DNA of 64,000 nt from the NCBI GenBank assembly GCA_964396265.1, contig CAYNEM010000003.1:1-64000 (forward strand), in the 5' to 3' direction. Source of the DNA: EA-27 sp964396265. Its GTDB lineage: Archaea > Thermoplasmatota > Thermoplasmata > RBG-16-68-12 > EA-27. Position 1 is the first letter of the stretch. Each line of letters begins with the position of its first letter. Below, piece by piece: positions 1 to 8,853 of this stretch. Position numbers and translations under genes: made by a program. The notes under the pieces were generated by a model. It made no database searches and was not told where the DNA came from. It saw nothing but the letters and a program-made list of their open reading frames with translations.

Positions 1-741
1 CCGATGGTCGACTGCTTCACGCGGGTTGGCGGCAACCAGTACATCAACAGCACCGCCACCGGACCATACGACGACTACCTCGTGAAGGAGGTCGTCCCGT
101 TCGTCGAGTCGAAGTACCGCGTGTCCCGCCGCGGGATCTGGGGCAAGTCGTCCGGTGGGTACGGGTCGATCGTCCAGGCGATGCTCCATCCGGACGTGTG
201 GAGCGCGTTCGCGGACCATTCGGGGGACGCTTTGTTCGAGTTCTGCTACGTGCCGGACTTCCCGAAGGCGCTGGCGGCGTTCCGCGAACACGGCGGCCCG
301 AAGGGATGGCTGAACTGGTTCTGGCGGCAGCCGGTCCGTCGCCGAAACGAGTTTTTCCCCGCTCTGAACACGATCGGCATGGCGGCGCATTACTCCCCGA
401 ACCCGAGGAGCCCGGAGCTCGGCATTGACTTCCCGTTCGACTTGAAGACGGGCGAATGGCGGCCGGACGTGTGGGCGCGCTGGCGTCGGTGGGACCTCGT
501 GAACATGGTCGAGCGCCGCGTCCGCGCGCTACGGAGGATGCGCCTCGCCTACATCGACTGCGGGACGAAGGACGAGTGGAATCTGATCTGGGGGGCGCGA
601 GTCCTGCACGAGAAGCTCACGACGCTACGGGTCAAACACGTCTACGAGGAGTTCGATGAGGGCCACCTGAACATCACCTACCGATACGACACGAGCCTGC
701 CCCTCCTGTGGAGGGCCTTGACGGACAGATCTCGAGCCTAG
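1..741 (+). CDS. Alpha/beta-hydrolase, esterase D-like (5' partial)
   Basis: Carboxylesterase of the alpha/beta-hydrolase fold, most like the enterochelin esterase / S-formylglutathione hydrolase group. The frame is open to the window edge, so the ATG at base 4 is probably internal and the oxyanion part of the domain lies outside. Counting from that Met, the nucleophile elbow is GKSSG with Ser49; KDEW (near residue 190) and EGH (near 220) are the likely acid and histidine of the triad. It ends at a TAG 90 bases before the SnoaL-like gene. The natural substrate cannot be told from the sequence. Confidence 0.7.
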   Translation, partial: PMVDCFTRVGGNQYINSTATGPYDDYLVKEVVPFVESKYRVSRRGIWGKSSGGYGSIVQAMLHPDVWSAFADHSGDALFEFCYVPDFPKALAAFREHGGPKGWLNWFWRQPVRRRNEFFPALNTIGMAAHYSPNPRSPELGIDFPFDLKTGEWRPDVWARWRRWDLVNMVERRVRALRRMRLAYIDCGTKDEWNLIWGARVLHEKLTTLRVKHVYEEFDEGHLNITYRYDTSLPLLWRALTDRSRA

Positions 742-831
742 GCTCCACGGGGCGCCTTGTCCGGAAGACTTCATGAATTCAAATACCCGGGACGCCATCC
801 CCCTTTCCCTTCGGGGAGATGGTGAGCCAAG

Positions 832-1263
832 ATGTCAGGTGCGGACACGAAGAAGGTCGTGAATCAGGTAGAGAAAGCGTTGAACGCCCACGATCTGAAG
901 AAATTCAGATCCTTCCACGCCGAGAACGTCGTCCTGCAGGCGCCGGACAGTCCGCAACCCATCCGCGGGATCGATTCGGTGGCCAAGTGGTACAAGACGT
1001 TCTTCGACGCCTTCCCGGACATGAAGGCGACGGTGGAACGGTCGGTCAACCAGGGAGAGTGGCTGGCGGTCGAGTACACGATTACGGGGACGCACAAGGG
1101 ACCCCTTCCCGGCCCCGGCGGGGTGACCGTCCCTCCCACGAACAAGACCGTCCGGATCGCGAACCTCTCGCTGTACCGCGTGAAGGGCGGCAAGGTCGCA
1201 GAGGTCCACGAGTACTTCGACCAGCTGGCGTTCATCTCACAGCTGGGCCTGTCGAACCCCTGA
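832..1263 (+). CDS. SnoaL-like / ester cyclase family protein
   Basis: A 143-residue NTF2-fold protein of the SnoaL-like polyketide cyclase group. It has the family's opening helix with a short acidic/basic stretch (NAHDLKKF), the RGID..AKWYKTFFDAFPD segment typical of these proteins, and a C-terminal beta sheet ending in KVAEVHEYFDQL. In archaea and soil bacteria such proteins are generally of unknown substrate. The ATG at 832 fits the domain start. It is convergent with the RNase HI gene, whose stop codon is only 6 bases away. Confidence 0.7.
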   Translation: MSGADTKKVVNQVEKALNAHDLKKFRSFHAENVVLQAPDSPQPIRGIDSVAKWYKTFFDAFPDMKATVERSVNQGEWLAVEYTITGTHKGPLPGPGGVTVPPTNKTVRIANLSLYRVKGGKVAEVHEYFDQLAFISQLGLSNP

Positions 1264-1269
1264 CGTCGG

Positions 1270-1683
1270 TCACGACCTGCGACGGTCGAGGGCCTCGTTC
1301 GCGAGGCGGTCGGCGAGGGCGAGTCGTCCCGTCATCCGGGGCGCATGGCGGTAGGTGACGCGCGTGAAGTTACGCTCGGCCTCTCGAACGGCGACGAGGA
1401 GCTCTTGGAGGTTCCGCTGGCGGACCTTGTACCGGCCCGTGAGCTGCCGCACCGCCAGCTCGCTGTCGGACGTCAGCTCCACCTCGCCCTCCGTGTATGC
1501 CGTCGCCAGTCTCAGCGCGCGCAAGATCGCGCGGTACTCCGCTTCGTTGTTCGTGGCTTCGCCCAGGTACTCTTTGTGGCGGCGGAGGACGCGATCGTCC
1601 GCATCGCACACGACCACGCCAATGGCGGCGGGCCCCGGATTCCCTCGGGACGCTCCATCCGTGTAGACGCGCACGGAATCCAT
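1270..1683 (-). CDS. rnhA: Ribonuclease HI family protein
   Basis: Small (137 residues) RNase H1-fold enzyme, expected to cut the RNA strand of RNA-DNA hybrids. The first catalytic Asp is in YTDGASRGNPG (Asp9), the Glu in NNEAEYRA, the second Asp in TSDSELAV, and the last Asp in the C-terminal LADRLANEAL motif, so the DEDD set looks complete. It lacks the basic protrusion of the E. coli enzyme, as archaeal and Bacillus-type short forms do. It starts 25 bases after the S9 peptidase stop and is probably co-transcribed with it. Confidence 0.85.
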   Translation of the reverse strand: MDSVRVYTDGASRGNPGPAAIGVVVCDADDRVLRRHKEYLGEATNNEAEYRAILRALRLATAYTEGEVELTSDSELAVRQLTGRYKVRQRNLQELLVAVREAERNFTRVTYRHAPRMTGRLALADRLANEALDRRRS

Positions 1684-1708
1684 CGAGGTCCTTCTCGCTG
1701 ATCTCCGG

Positions 1709-3619
1709 CTAGGGCCGAAGGTGTTTCTTGAAGAAGTCCGTGATCCCGTTGTAGCACGAGACGCGGTTCTTGAGTTTCAGCACGTCGTGGCCCTCGTCCT
1801 CGAACATGAGGTAATCGATCTCCTTGCCTTTCGCCCGCAGGGCTTCGACGAGGTCGCGCGTCTCCCGCTCGACGACGCGCGGATCGTTCTTCCCCTGGAT
1901 GGCGAGAAGCGGACTCGTGATGCCCGTGATGTGCGTGCGCGGCGACCGCTCGACGAGGAAGGCGCGGTCCTTCGGACTCTTGGGGTCTCCGACGGCAATC
2001 GCGAAGTACGGTTTCCATGTCTCCGGCAGTCGGTCAATGAACGTGAGAAGGTCGTATGGCCCGAACATGTCCACGGACGCGGCCCAGAGTTCGGGATGGC
2101 GCGCCGCCAGCGTCAGGCTCATGTAGCCCCCGTAGGAACGACCGACCACGCCGGCGCGACGCACGGCGATCCTCTTGTCCTTCGGCAGGACCTTCGTCAT
2201 CGCGTGCACGTGGTCGAGCCGGTCCTTCCCGCCCCAGTCGTGGTCGACCTGCTTCATGTACGCCATGCCGTAGCCCGAGGACCCCCGCACGTTCGGCACG
2301 AACACCGCGAATCCGTTGATCGTGAGGAACTGGATGAGCGGCATCGAGAACCACGCGAAGTCCGGCCGCTCCTGGCTCTGAGGACCGCCGTGGACGTAGT
2401 AGACCAGGGGTCTCGGCCCCTTGAACCCCCGCTCCTTGGCGGGAAGGTAGAGGCGCGCGGAGCACCGCGTGCCGTCGAACGAGGTGAACGACGCGTCCTC
2501 GCCCGCGGACATCCAGGACTTCGGGATGCCGAGCACGCGCTCCCTCGTGTGCCGCGCGGGCGACCGTTTCTTCCCCTCGAGGGTGAGGATCTGCGTCGGC
2601 GACGTGGCGGTGGAGAACGCGAGCGCATAGGAGTCCGTCGCCTGGTCGTACCGCATCGACTCGAGCACGCCGTTCGCGAGTTCGCCCCGCCCGACGAGGA
2701 CCGTGTCGAGCCGCATCTTCCGCGACCCCAGGTTGAAAGCGCCTTCGTACGCCCACGACGCGCCGTCGATGTTGTAATGGACGCGGTACCGGTCGTCCCG
2801 CACGTGCCACAGCTCCCCGATCTCGCCCTTGCCTTCGTGGACCGTCCCGGTGATCGTCACGGGCTTCATCGCGTCCGGCCGAGCGAGGTCCAAGTACGCG
2901 AGGCCGCCCGCGTCGTCGAACAGGCATGTGGTGAACAGGAGGCCGCGGTCGTCGTCGACGAATTGGCATCCTGAGATGCCGTTCGGCGGGACCTTTTCGC
3001 CCGGCTTGCGTTCCTCGATCGGCGTCCCATAGAGGAGCTTGCGCTCTCCCTTCCCTTTCCTCCAGAGATAGAGGACGTTGTCGCCCGCCGAGTACCCGTC
3101 GATAATGACGATCTTCGCGTGGTCCTCGCTCACGCCGTCGGCCCCACCGCCCCACTTGCTCTCGGCGAGCTTGTCGACCTTGCCCGTCCCGAGGTTCCCC
3201 TGGAACGTCGTGATGAGCGCTTCCTTCCGGGATTCCGCCGCGAAGTACATGATGTTCCGGTCGGCGTCCGGATGGGCCGCGTGCACGCGCTGGTCCGCGA
3301 ATACCTCAGGAGCGAACGGCTCCGGCAGGCCTCCGTCGATCGGGACGAGCATCGGCTGGTAGTTCTCGTCCCCGTTGTGGTCGAGGCTCAGCAGGATCTT
3401 CTTGAGCTTTGGGAAGACGTAGTATCCGAGGCCGGGAAGGAGGTGGGGGTTCTGGAGCGCGAGGTCCGGCGGGATGAGCGGTTCCGGGACGCTCCCCCCG
3501 CGGTCCATCGCGTACAGGCTGATGTGGCCGCCGAGGTTGCTCTCGAAGAAGATGCGGTCGCCGACGAGCTGTGGTTGGAGAAAGAGCCGCGCAGAGAGGA
3601 GCGATTCGATCTGTGCCAT
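1709..3619 (-). CDS. S9 family prolyl oligopeptidase-like peptidase
   Basis: A 636-residue serine peptidase of the S9 (acylaminoacyl-peptidase / dipeptidyl-peptidase) family. The N-terminal part (about 1-370) has the repeating beta-strand pattern of a propeller lid; the C-terminal alpha/beta-hydrolase domain carries the nucleophile in GRSYGGY, Asp in GKNDPRV and His in EGHDV. No signal peptide is visible, so it is probably cytoplasmic and involved in peptide turnover. The ATG at 3619 is followed directly by recognisable propeller sequence. RNase HI follows it on the same strand. Confidence 0.88.
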   Translation of the reverse strand: MAQIESLLSARLFLQPQLVGDRIFFESNLGGHISLYAMDRGGSVPEPLIPPDLALQNPHLLPGLGYYVFPKLKKILLSLDHNGDENYQPMLVPIDGGLPEPFAPEVFADQRVHAAHPDADRNIMYFAAESRKEALITTFQGNLGTGKVDKLAESKWGGGADGVSEDHAKIVIIDGYSAGDNVLYLWRKGKGERKLLYGTPIEERKPGEKVPPNGISGCQFVDDDRGLLFTTCLFDDAGGLAYLDLARPDAMKPVTITGTVHEGKGEIGELWHVRDDRYRVHYNIDGASWAYEGAFNLGSRKMRLDTVLVGRGELANGVLESMRYDQATDSYALAFSTATSPTQILTLEGKKRSPARHTRERVLGIPKSWMSAGEDASFTSFDGTRCSARLYLPAKERGFKGPRPLVYYVHGGPQSQERPDFAWFSMPLIQFLTINGFAVFVPNVRGSSGYGMAYMKQVDHDWGGKDRLDHVHAMTKVLPKDKRIAVRRAGVVGRSYGGYMSLTLAARHPELWAASVDMFGPYDLLTFIDRLPETWKPYFAIAVGDPKSPKDRAFLVERSPRTHITGITSPLLAIQGKNDPRVVERETRDLVEALRAKGKEIDYLMFEDEGHDVLKLKNRVSCYNGITDFFKKHLRP

Positions 3620-3710
3620 GGGAGTCCCAATCTTCGAGAGGCGGGGCGGTCTCTTAATGCCTTTGACGAACTGTAGGACTCAGCGCGTTTGGCGGTTCGC
3701 CTAAGTGGCA

Positions 3711-3784
3711 CGGACCCGGGGGGATTCGAACCCCCGATCACCGGCTTAGAAGGCCGGTGCCATATCCGGCTTGGCTACGGGTCC
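3711..3784 (-). tRNA. tRNA-Arg (UCU)
   Basis: A full cloverleaf is readable on the minus strand: acceptor GGACCCG pairs with CGGGTCC, the anticodon arm is CCGGC-CTTCTAA-GCCGG with UCU at positions 34-36, and the T arm is GGGGG-TTCGAAT-CCCCC. The discriminator is G and CCA is not encoded. No intron. The sequence about 28 bases upstream, near 3808-3817, is weakly TATA-like. Confidence 0.93.
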
Positions 3785-3891
3785 CCGTGCTCCATCGGAC
3801 GATGCGTACAAAAGGCCTCTCGTAACATAACGTCGTAACGTCGCAACGCTCAAATGGGGGCACGGATTCGTCCGCCGCCAAAGAGGGACCC

Positions 3892-4971
3892 ATGGTCGAG
3901 TTCACGCGCGTGAAGAGGGACGACCTCGTCCAGTTCTGCGTCGCGGTGTTCGAGAGGCTCGGGGTCCCGCGCAAGGACGCGGCGGTCGTCACAGAGGTCC
4001 TCGTCCTCGCAGACCTCAGGAACAAAGATTCCCACGGCGTCGCGCGCCTCGCACGGTATGTGGAGGGCCTCAGGTCCGGCCTCATGCTCCCGACGGACCA
4101 CTCGAAGGTCGTGAAAGAGACGAACACGACCGCCTTGATCGACGGGCAGAGGTCCCTCGGCCAGGTCGTCGGCAAGAAGGGCATGGAGCTCGCGATCCGG
4201 AAGGCGAAGGAGCACGGGACCGGCTTCGTGACCGTCCGCAACTCGAACCATTACGGCATCGCCGGTTACTACGCGCTCATGGCGGTGGACGCGGGGTGCA
4301 TCGGGATCTCGATGACGAACGCCGCCCCCCTCGTCGTGCCCACGTTCGGCCGCGACGCGCTCCTCGGCACGAACCCAATCAGCATCGCGATCCCGGCGGA
4401 GGGCGAGCCGTTCATCCTGGACATGGCCACGTCCGTCGTCCCGCGCGGCAAGCTCGAGGTGTACGACCGCCAGGGCAAGTCGATGCCCGTCGGTTGGGCG
4501 GTGGACGAGAAGGGCCACGTGTCCCAGGACCCCACACGCGTGCTGAACAACCTGAAGAAACGCGGCGGCGGAGGCATCCTGCCCCTTGGCGGCGAGGGCG
4601 AGGAGTTCGGCGGACACAAGGGCTACGGCCTCGCGCTGGCGGTGGAGATCCTGTGCGGCACGCTCTCTGCGAGCGCGTTCGGCGGGCAAACGTACGTGAA
4701 CGAGCAGAGCGCGAACGTCGGCCACTTCTTCGGCGCCATCGAAGTGACCGCGTTCCGCCCTCTCGCGGAGATGAAGAGGGACCTCCGGGGCTACCTCGAC
4801 AGCGTGCAGGAGAGCCCGAAGGCCGAGGGGCACGAGCGCATCTACGTGCACGGGGAGAAGGGGTTCATCTACGAACGCGACTGCCTTGCGAGGGGCATCC
4901 CGATCGACGAGAAGACGCTCGCGTCGATGAAGAAGATGGGCGGGGAGCTCGCGGTCCCTTGGGTCGCCTGA
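3892..4971 (+). CDS. LDH2/MDH2-family NAD(P)-dependent oxidoreductase
   Basis: A 359-residue member of the Ldh_2 family (malate, L-lactate, ureidoglycolate and sulfolactate dehydrogenases), which is unrelated to the Rossmann-fold LDH. Family signatures are DSHGVARL near residue 45, NSNHYGIAGYYA near 118, and GTNPISIAIP near 160; the C-terminal half has GHKGYGLALAVEILCG. The substrate within the family cannot be assigned; a 2-hydroxy acid such as malate is most likely. The next gene on the same strand is a 2-hydroxy-acid oxidase-like flavoprotein, so the pair may act on related substrates. Confidence 0.85.
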   Translation: MVEFTRVKRDDLVQFCVAVFERLGVPRKDAAVVTEVLVLADLRNKDSHGVARLARYVEGLRSGLMLPTDHSKVVKETNTTALIDGQRSLGQVVGKKGMELAIRKAKEHGTGFVTVRNSNHYGIAGYYALMAVDAGCIGISMTNAAPLVVPTFGRDALLGTNPISIAIPAEGEPFILDMATSVVPRGKLEVYDRQGKSMPVGWAVDEKGHVSQDPTRVLNNLKKRGGGGILPLGGEGEEFGGHKGYGLALAVEILCGTLSASAFGGQTYVNEQSANVGHFFGAIEVTAFRPLAEMKRDLRGYLDSVQESPKAEGHERIYVHGEKGFIYERDCLARGIPIDEKTLASMKKMGGELAVPWVA

Positions 4972-5029
4972 CTCTTAGGCGGTACGTCGGATAACCTCAT
5001 AACCATCCGCTTGAGTGTCGTCAGGCGGC

Positions 5030-6346
5030 ATGGAGCGATTCGACGTCGCGATCGTCGGCGGCGGCGTCCTCGGCACGTCGTTCGCGTACTGGCTGGCCTC
5101 GCGGTACGACGGCACGATTGCGGTCTTCGAGCGCGAGCGGACCGTCGCGCGTCACACGAGCGGTCGAAACACGGGCGTGATCCACCGCCCGTTCTACCTG
5201 CACCCGGAGGAGCGCAAGGTGTTCGCGCGCGCGTCCCAGACATCCTACGGGCTTTGGAAGGCCTACGCTGCGGATCGCAATCTCCCTTGGAGCGAGGCGG
5301 GGACGCTCAAAGCCGCCATGGCGGAGGACGAGGTTAAGACCCTTGAGAAGAACGCGAAGTGGGCGGTGGCCAACGGCATGGACCCGTCCGAGGTCGAGGT
5401 GCTCGACGGGAAGGACGTTGCGAAACTCGAGCCGAACGTGCGCTGCGCCGCCGCCCTTCACGCGAAGACGGACACCGTCGTGGACTACCGCCGGATGACG
5501 GAGGCCGTCCGCCGGGACGCCGAGGCCCTCGGAGCCGTCTTCCTCACGAGCGCGCCCGTCGCCACCGCCAAATCGGACGGTTACGGCGTCACGCTCGTCT
5601 CCGGCGGCGTGCAACCGGACATGCGCGCGACGTTCCTGATCAACTGTGCGGGCGGCGACGCGGTCGACATCGCCCATGCGCTCGGCGTCGGCCTCGAGTA
5701 CGCGGACCTCCACTTCCGCGGGGACTACTGGGTCGTCGACGATCGCTTGGCGAGCCTCGTCCGCACGAACGTATACGTCGTCCCCCGCCAGTCGGACCTG
5801 CCGTTCCTCGATCCTCACTGGATCGTCCGCGTGGACGGCTCGCGCGAGATCGGCCCGAACGCCGCCCCCGTGCCAGGCCCCTGCGACTATGAAGGCGTGT
5901 TCCGTCATCTCCAGGAATGGCCACAAAAGGTGTTCGAGCCGCCCGTCGTGAACAAGCTGCGCCTTGGTTTGAGCCGTGAGTTTCTCGGAGTCGTCGTCCG
6001 CGAGATGCTCAGCTCCCTCTCCCGGGGCGAGATGCTCCGCCGTGTGCAGCGGTTCATCCCGAAGCTTCGGGAGGAAAACCTCGTCTCGCGGGGGATTGCC
6101 GGTGTCCGAGCAAACGTCGTGAACCCCCAAGGACGGATGGAGAAGGAGGCGCTCGAGCTCGAGGGGCCGCACTCGTTCCACATCCTGAATTACAACTCCC
6201 CCGGCGCGACGGGCGCGCCCGCGTACGCGGCGTACCTCGTCGATCGACTGGCGGCGGCGGGACACTTCGACCATCTGAGGCCGAATGCGAAGAATGGACC
6301 GTGGGACGCGACCGCGGTCGCGCGCGGGATGGGCTTGGCGGGATAG
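5030..6346 (+). CDS. FAD-dependent oxidoreductase, L-2-hydroxyglutarate oxidase-like
   Basis: A 438-residue flavoprotein of the DAO / LhgO group. The N-terminus holds the dinucleotide-binding motif VAIVGGGVLGTS, followed by ERERTVARHTSGRNTGVIH, which is characteristic of L-2-hydroxyglutarate oxidase (LhgO). C-terminal PGATGAPAYA completes the FAD domain. I chose the ATG at 5030; a GTG at 5015 is in frame but adds only five residues before the fold. Oxidation of L-2-hydroxyglutarate to 2-oxoglutarate is the likely reaction, but related 2-hydroxy acids are possible. It lies 58 bases after the Ldh_2 gene. Confidence 0.82.
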   Translation: MERFDVAIVGGGVLGTSFAYWLASRYDGTIAVFERERTVARHTSGRNTGVIHRPFYLHPEERKVFARASQTSYGLWKAYAADRNLPWSEAGTLKAAMAEDEVKTLEKNAKWAVANGMDPSEVEVLDGKDVAKLEPNVRCAAALHAKTDTVVDYRRMTEAVRRDAEALGAVFLTSAPVATAKSDGYGVTLVSGGVQPDMRATFLINCAGGDAVDIAHALGVGLEYADLHFRGDYWVVDDRLASLVRTNVYVVPRQSDLPFLDPHWIVRVDGSREIGPNAAPVPGPCDYEGVFRHLQEWPQKVFEPPVVNKLRLGLSREFLGVVVREMLSSLSRGEMLRRVQRFIPKLREENLVSRGIAGVRANVVNPQGRMEKEALELEGPHSFHILNYNSPGATGAPAYAAYLVDRLAAAGHFDHLRPNAKNGPWDATAVARGMGLAG

Positions 6347-6375
6347 TCTCCCTTCTTCGCTCGAGCGCGCGGGCG

Positions 6376-7623
6376 TCAGCGCCGGTCGCGACGGTAGGGT
6401 CCCCGCGACGATCCCCCCGAGCTCCCTCTCCGTGGGCCTGCGAAACGAGCGCCCGACCCGCCCCCTCGTGTCTTCGGCGGCGCTGGTGCGCGGTAGTCGA
6501 AGTCGGGAAGCGTGATTCTGGGAATCGCCCGTCCGAGGGTCCGCTCGATGCCCCGGAAGTCGTTCTCCTCCTCGGGCGCGACGAGCGTGATCGCTTCGCC
6601 CTCCGCCTCCATCCGGGCGGTCCGTCCGACCCGATGCACGTAGTCCGTTGGGACCGCGGACACATCGTAGTTGATCACGTGCGTGATTCCGAAGACGTCG
6701 ATCCCCCGCGCGGCGACATCGGTGGCCACGAGGACCTGGTGGCGGCCTTCCCGGAACCCGTGCAGGGCAGCCTCCCTCTGGCTCTGGCTCCGGTCGCCGT
6801 GAATGCGGGCGACGGGGAACCCCGATTGCTCCACTTGACGGGCCACGCGGTCCGCGCGACGTTTTGTACGGACGAAGACGAGGACGGACATCATGTCCTC
6901 GCGGCTGAGGAGTCGCACCAACAGAGAGGTCTTCAGGTGCTGCGCCACGGGATAGGCCTCGTGGCGGATCGTGGAGGGCGGCCGATGCGGCGGGGACACG
7001 GAGATGCGGATGGGATTCCGCTGGATGTTCCGCGCGAGCGCCTCGACCTCGGGAAGCATCGTGGCGGAGAACAACAGCGTCTGCCGCTCCCGAGGGAGCG
7101 TCTCGACGATGCGCCGCACGTCGGGCAGGAAGCCCATGTCCAGCATGCGGTCCGCCTCGTCGAGCACGAGGACCTGGAGGCCGCGGAAGTCGACGTTGCG
7201 GCGGCCCATGTGGTCGAGGAGGCGTCCGGGCGTGGCGATCACGACGTCGACCCCGCGCCGGAGAGCGTCCTCCTGCGGGGCCATGCCGACGCCGCCATAC
7301 ACGGCCTTCCCGCGGATACGACCGCCGCGCGCGAGACCGTGCAGTGCGTCTTCGATCTGCGCAGCGAGTTCCCGCGTCGGCGTGAGCACCAGCACCCGCG
7401 TCCGTCCCGCCGGCTGGCCGTGGATCCGTTGGAGGATGGGCAACAGGAAGGCGGCGGTTTTCCCGGAACCCGTCTGCGCGGTCCCGACCACGTCCCGCCC
7501 GGCGAGGATCGGCGGAATCCCCTCGCGCTGGATCGGCGTGGGCGACTCGTAGCCGAGTGCTTGAACGGCGCGCAGCAGCACCGGGTCCAAGCCCAGCTGC
7601 GCGAACGTCGGGTGTTGGTCCAT
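6376..7623 (-). CDS. DEAD-box ATP-dependent RNA helicase
   Basis: A 415-residue superfamily 2 helicase. Motifs in order: Q motif (FAQLGLDPVLLRAVQALGYESP region), Walker A AQTGSGKT, PTRELA, TPGR, DEAD in VLDEADRMLDMGF, SAT in LFSATM, and the second RecA domain with ATDVAARGID and HRVGRTAR. The last about 40 residues are rich in Arg, Gly and Ser, like the RNA-binding tails of bacterial RhlE/DeaD and some archaeal helicases. Likely role: RNA unwinding in ribosome assembly or mRNA turnover. Convergent with the oxidoreductase gene, 29 bases apart. Confidence 0.93.
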   Translation of the reverse strand: MDQHPTFAQLGLDPVLLRAVQALGYESPTPIQREGIPPILAGRDVVGTAQTGSGKTAAFLLPILQRIHGQPAGRTRVLVLTPTRELAAQIEDALHGLARGGRIRGKAVYGGVGMAPQEDALRRGVDVVIATPGRLLDHMGRRNVDFRGLQVLVLDEADRMLDMGFLPDVRRIVETLPRERQTLLFSATMLPEVEALARNIQRNPIRISVSPPHRPPSTIRHEAYPVAQHLKTSLLVRLLSREDMMSVLVFVRTKRRADRVARQVEQSGFPVARIHGDRSQSQREAALHGFREGRHQVLVATDVAARGIDVFGITHVINYDVSAVPTDYVHRVGRTARMEAEGEAITLVAPEEENDFRGIERTLGRAIPRITLPDFDYRAPAPPKTRGGGSGARFAGPRRGSSGGSSRGPYRRDRR

Positions 7624-7679
7624 CGCGGTCGGTACGGACGCCGGCTCATAAGGTTTGCCCGGGCGGGGGCCACTTGTTG

Positions 7680-8573
7680 CTATCGTCCAATCTGCTCGCG
7701 GTAGATGCGCAATGCCCGCTCGCTCGTGCGCCAGTCGCCCGAGACCTTCACCGCGGGAAGACGTTCCTGGCTCGCCCGAAGGGCAAGATACTTCAGCGAG
7801 TAGTCGCCCTTCCCCGCGACCTTCTTGAGGGATTTGAGCTCGTCCTCTCGGGTTCCGATCTGGTCGAGGAGATCCAGCAACGATCGTGACATCGTGACGC
7901 GGAGGAATTCCTCTAAGTCCTCAAGGTCGCCGTCGTTTCCTTTCTCAAGGCCCTTCAGGTATCGGCTTCGGTCAGGAGGCAGGACGTGGACCGGAGGCCA
8001 ATTGTGCTTCAAGAAGTGGAGGTTCAGGAGCAGTCGCCCGACGCGACCGTTTCCGTCGCTGAACGGATGGATCCCCTCGAATGCGAAATGCATCCACGCA
8101 GCGAACGGGAACACGGCCTCTCCCAGGGTATCCCTCTTCGAATACGACTGCTGCCACTCGGTCATCAATGGCACAACCTTTTCCATTCGAGGAAGCACGA
8201 GTCTGGTGCCCGTGATGCGAACGTTGACCCGCCGCCACTGGCCGGCGTCCGCCTTGATCCTGCCGAAGACCGTTTCGTGGAGTTCAAGAACGGTGAGCAA
8301 GCGGAGAGGAGCCCCCCGACGGTTGAGGAGCCCCTCGAAGGCTTCGGCGTGCTGGATTGTTTCCATCACGTCGTGAAGGGGTCGGTTTGGAACACTCCTC
8401 TGTTCCAGGAGGATCTGCTCGACGTCCTCCCGGCTGAGGGTATTCCCTTCGATTGCGTTCGTGCCCCAGGTGTTGAGAGCTCCGATCCGCTTCCACACGT
8501 CCGGCGGGATTGCATCGAGCGGCGATCGTGTGAGGAGCTCGGTTCGGAGGGGTTCTAGTATGGCTTGGTCCAC
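7680..8573 (-). CDS. Fic domain protein (class II), AMPylator-like
   Basis: A 297-residue Fic protein. The active-site motif HPFSDGNGRVGR is at residues 169-180 and is intact, so transfer of AMP (or another nucleotide group) to a protein hydroxyl is expected. The inhibitory motif TNAIEGN at 38-44 lies N-terminal, which is the class II arrangement; Glu42 would block ATP binding until displaced. The C-terminal about 70 residues look like a winged helix, as in many Fic proteins. An AT-rich promoter region (TTATATATTAAG on the minus strand, near 8590-8605) precedes it, and it stands alone, with no antitoxin partner. Confidence 0.9.
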   Translation of the reverse strand: MDQAILEPLRTELLTRSPLDAIPPDVWKRIGALNTWGTNAIEGNTLSREDVEQILLEQRSVPNRPLHDVMETIQHAEAFEGLLNRRGAPLRLLTVLELHETVFGRIKADAGQWRRVNVRITGTRLVLPRMEKVVPLMTEWQQSYSKRDTLGEAVFPFAAWMHFAFEGIHPFSDGNGRVGRLLLNLHFLKHNWPPVHVLPPDRSRYLKGLEKGNDGDLEDLEEFLRVTMSRSLLDLLDQIGTREDELKSLKKVAGKGDYSLKYLALRASQERLPAVKVSGDWRTSERALRIYREQIGR

Positions 8574-8780
8574 TTCTTTTCACAAGAACATACTTAATAT
8601 ATAAACTAGTATGGAATATCGGTTCCAAAGGGGACTAACCGATGTCGACAGAACAGCGAACAGACACCCGAAGGACTCGAAGATCCACTCCCGAGTCCGT
8701 GTCGCCTAGGGAGCCAGACTTCTTGGAGCCGGCACCTCGTGCTCTCTATGGCGGCGAGACCCCTGCATCTCGGAGAGGAG

Positions 8781-8853
8781 TGGACCGGGTGGGATTTGAA
8801 CCCACGGCCTCTACAATGCCAATGTAGCGATCTTCCAGCTGATCTACCGGCCC
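8781..8853 (-). tRNA. tRNA-Ala (GGC)
   Basis: Cloverleaf on the minus strand with acceptor GGGCCGG pairing to CCGGTCC, which gives the G3:U70 pair that identifies alanine tRNAs. The anticodon arm is CTACA-TTGGCAT-TGTAG with GGC at 34-36, and the discriminator is A. The 5' end overlaps the last 10 bases of purF, and a TATA-like GTATTAATC about 28 bases upstream lies inside the purF coding region. Confidence 0.93.

Noticed and set aside
8642..8827. A 61-codon frame starting right after the Fic promoter
   Set aside because: It ends inside the tRNA-Ala gene on the opposite strand and has no family match; the AT-rich part before it is better read as the Fic promoter.
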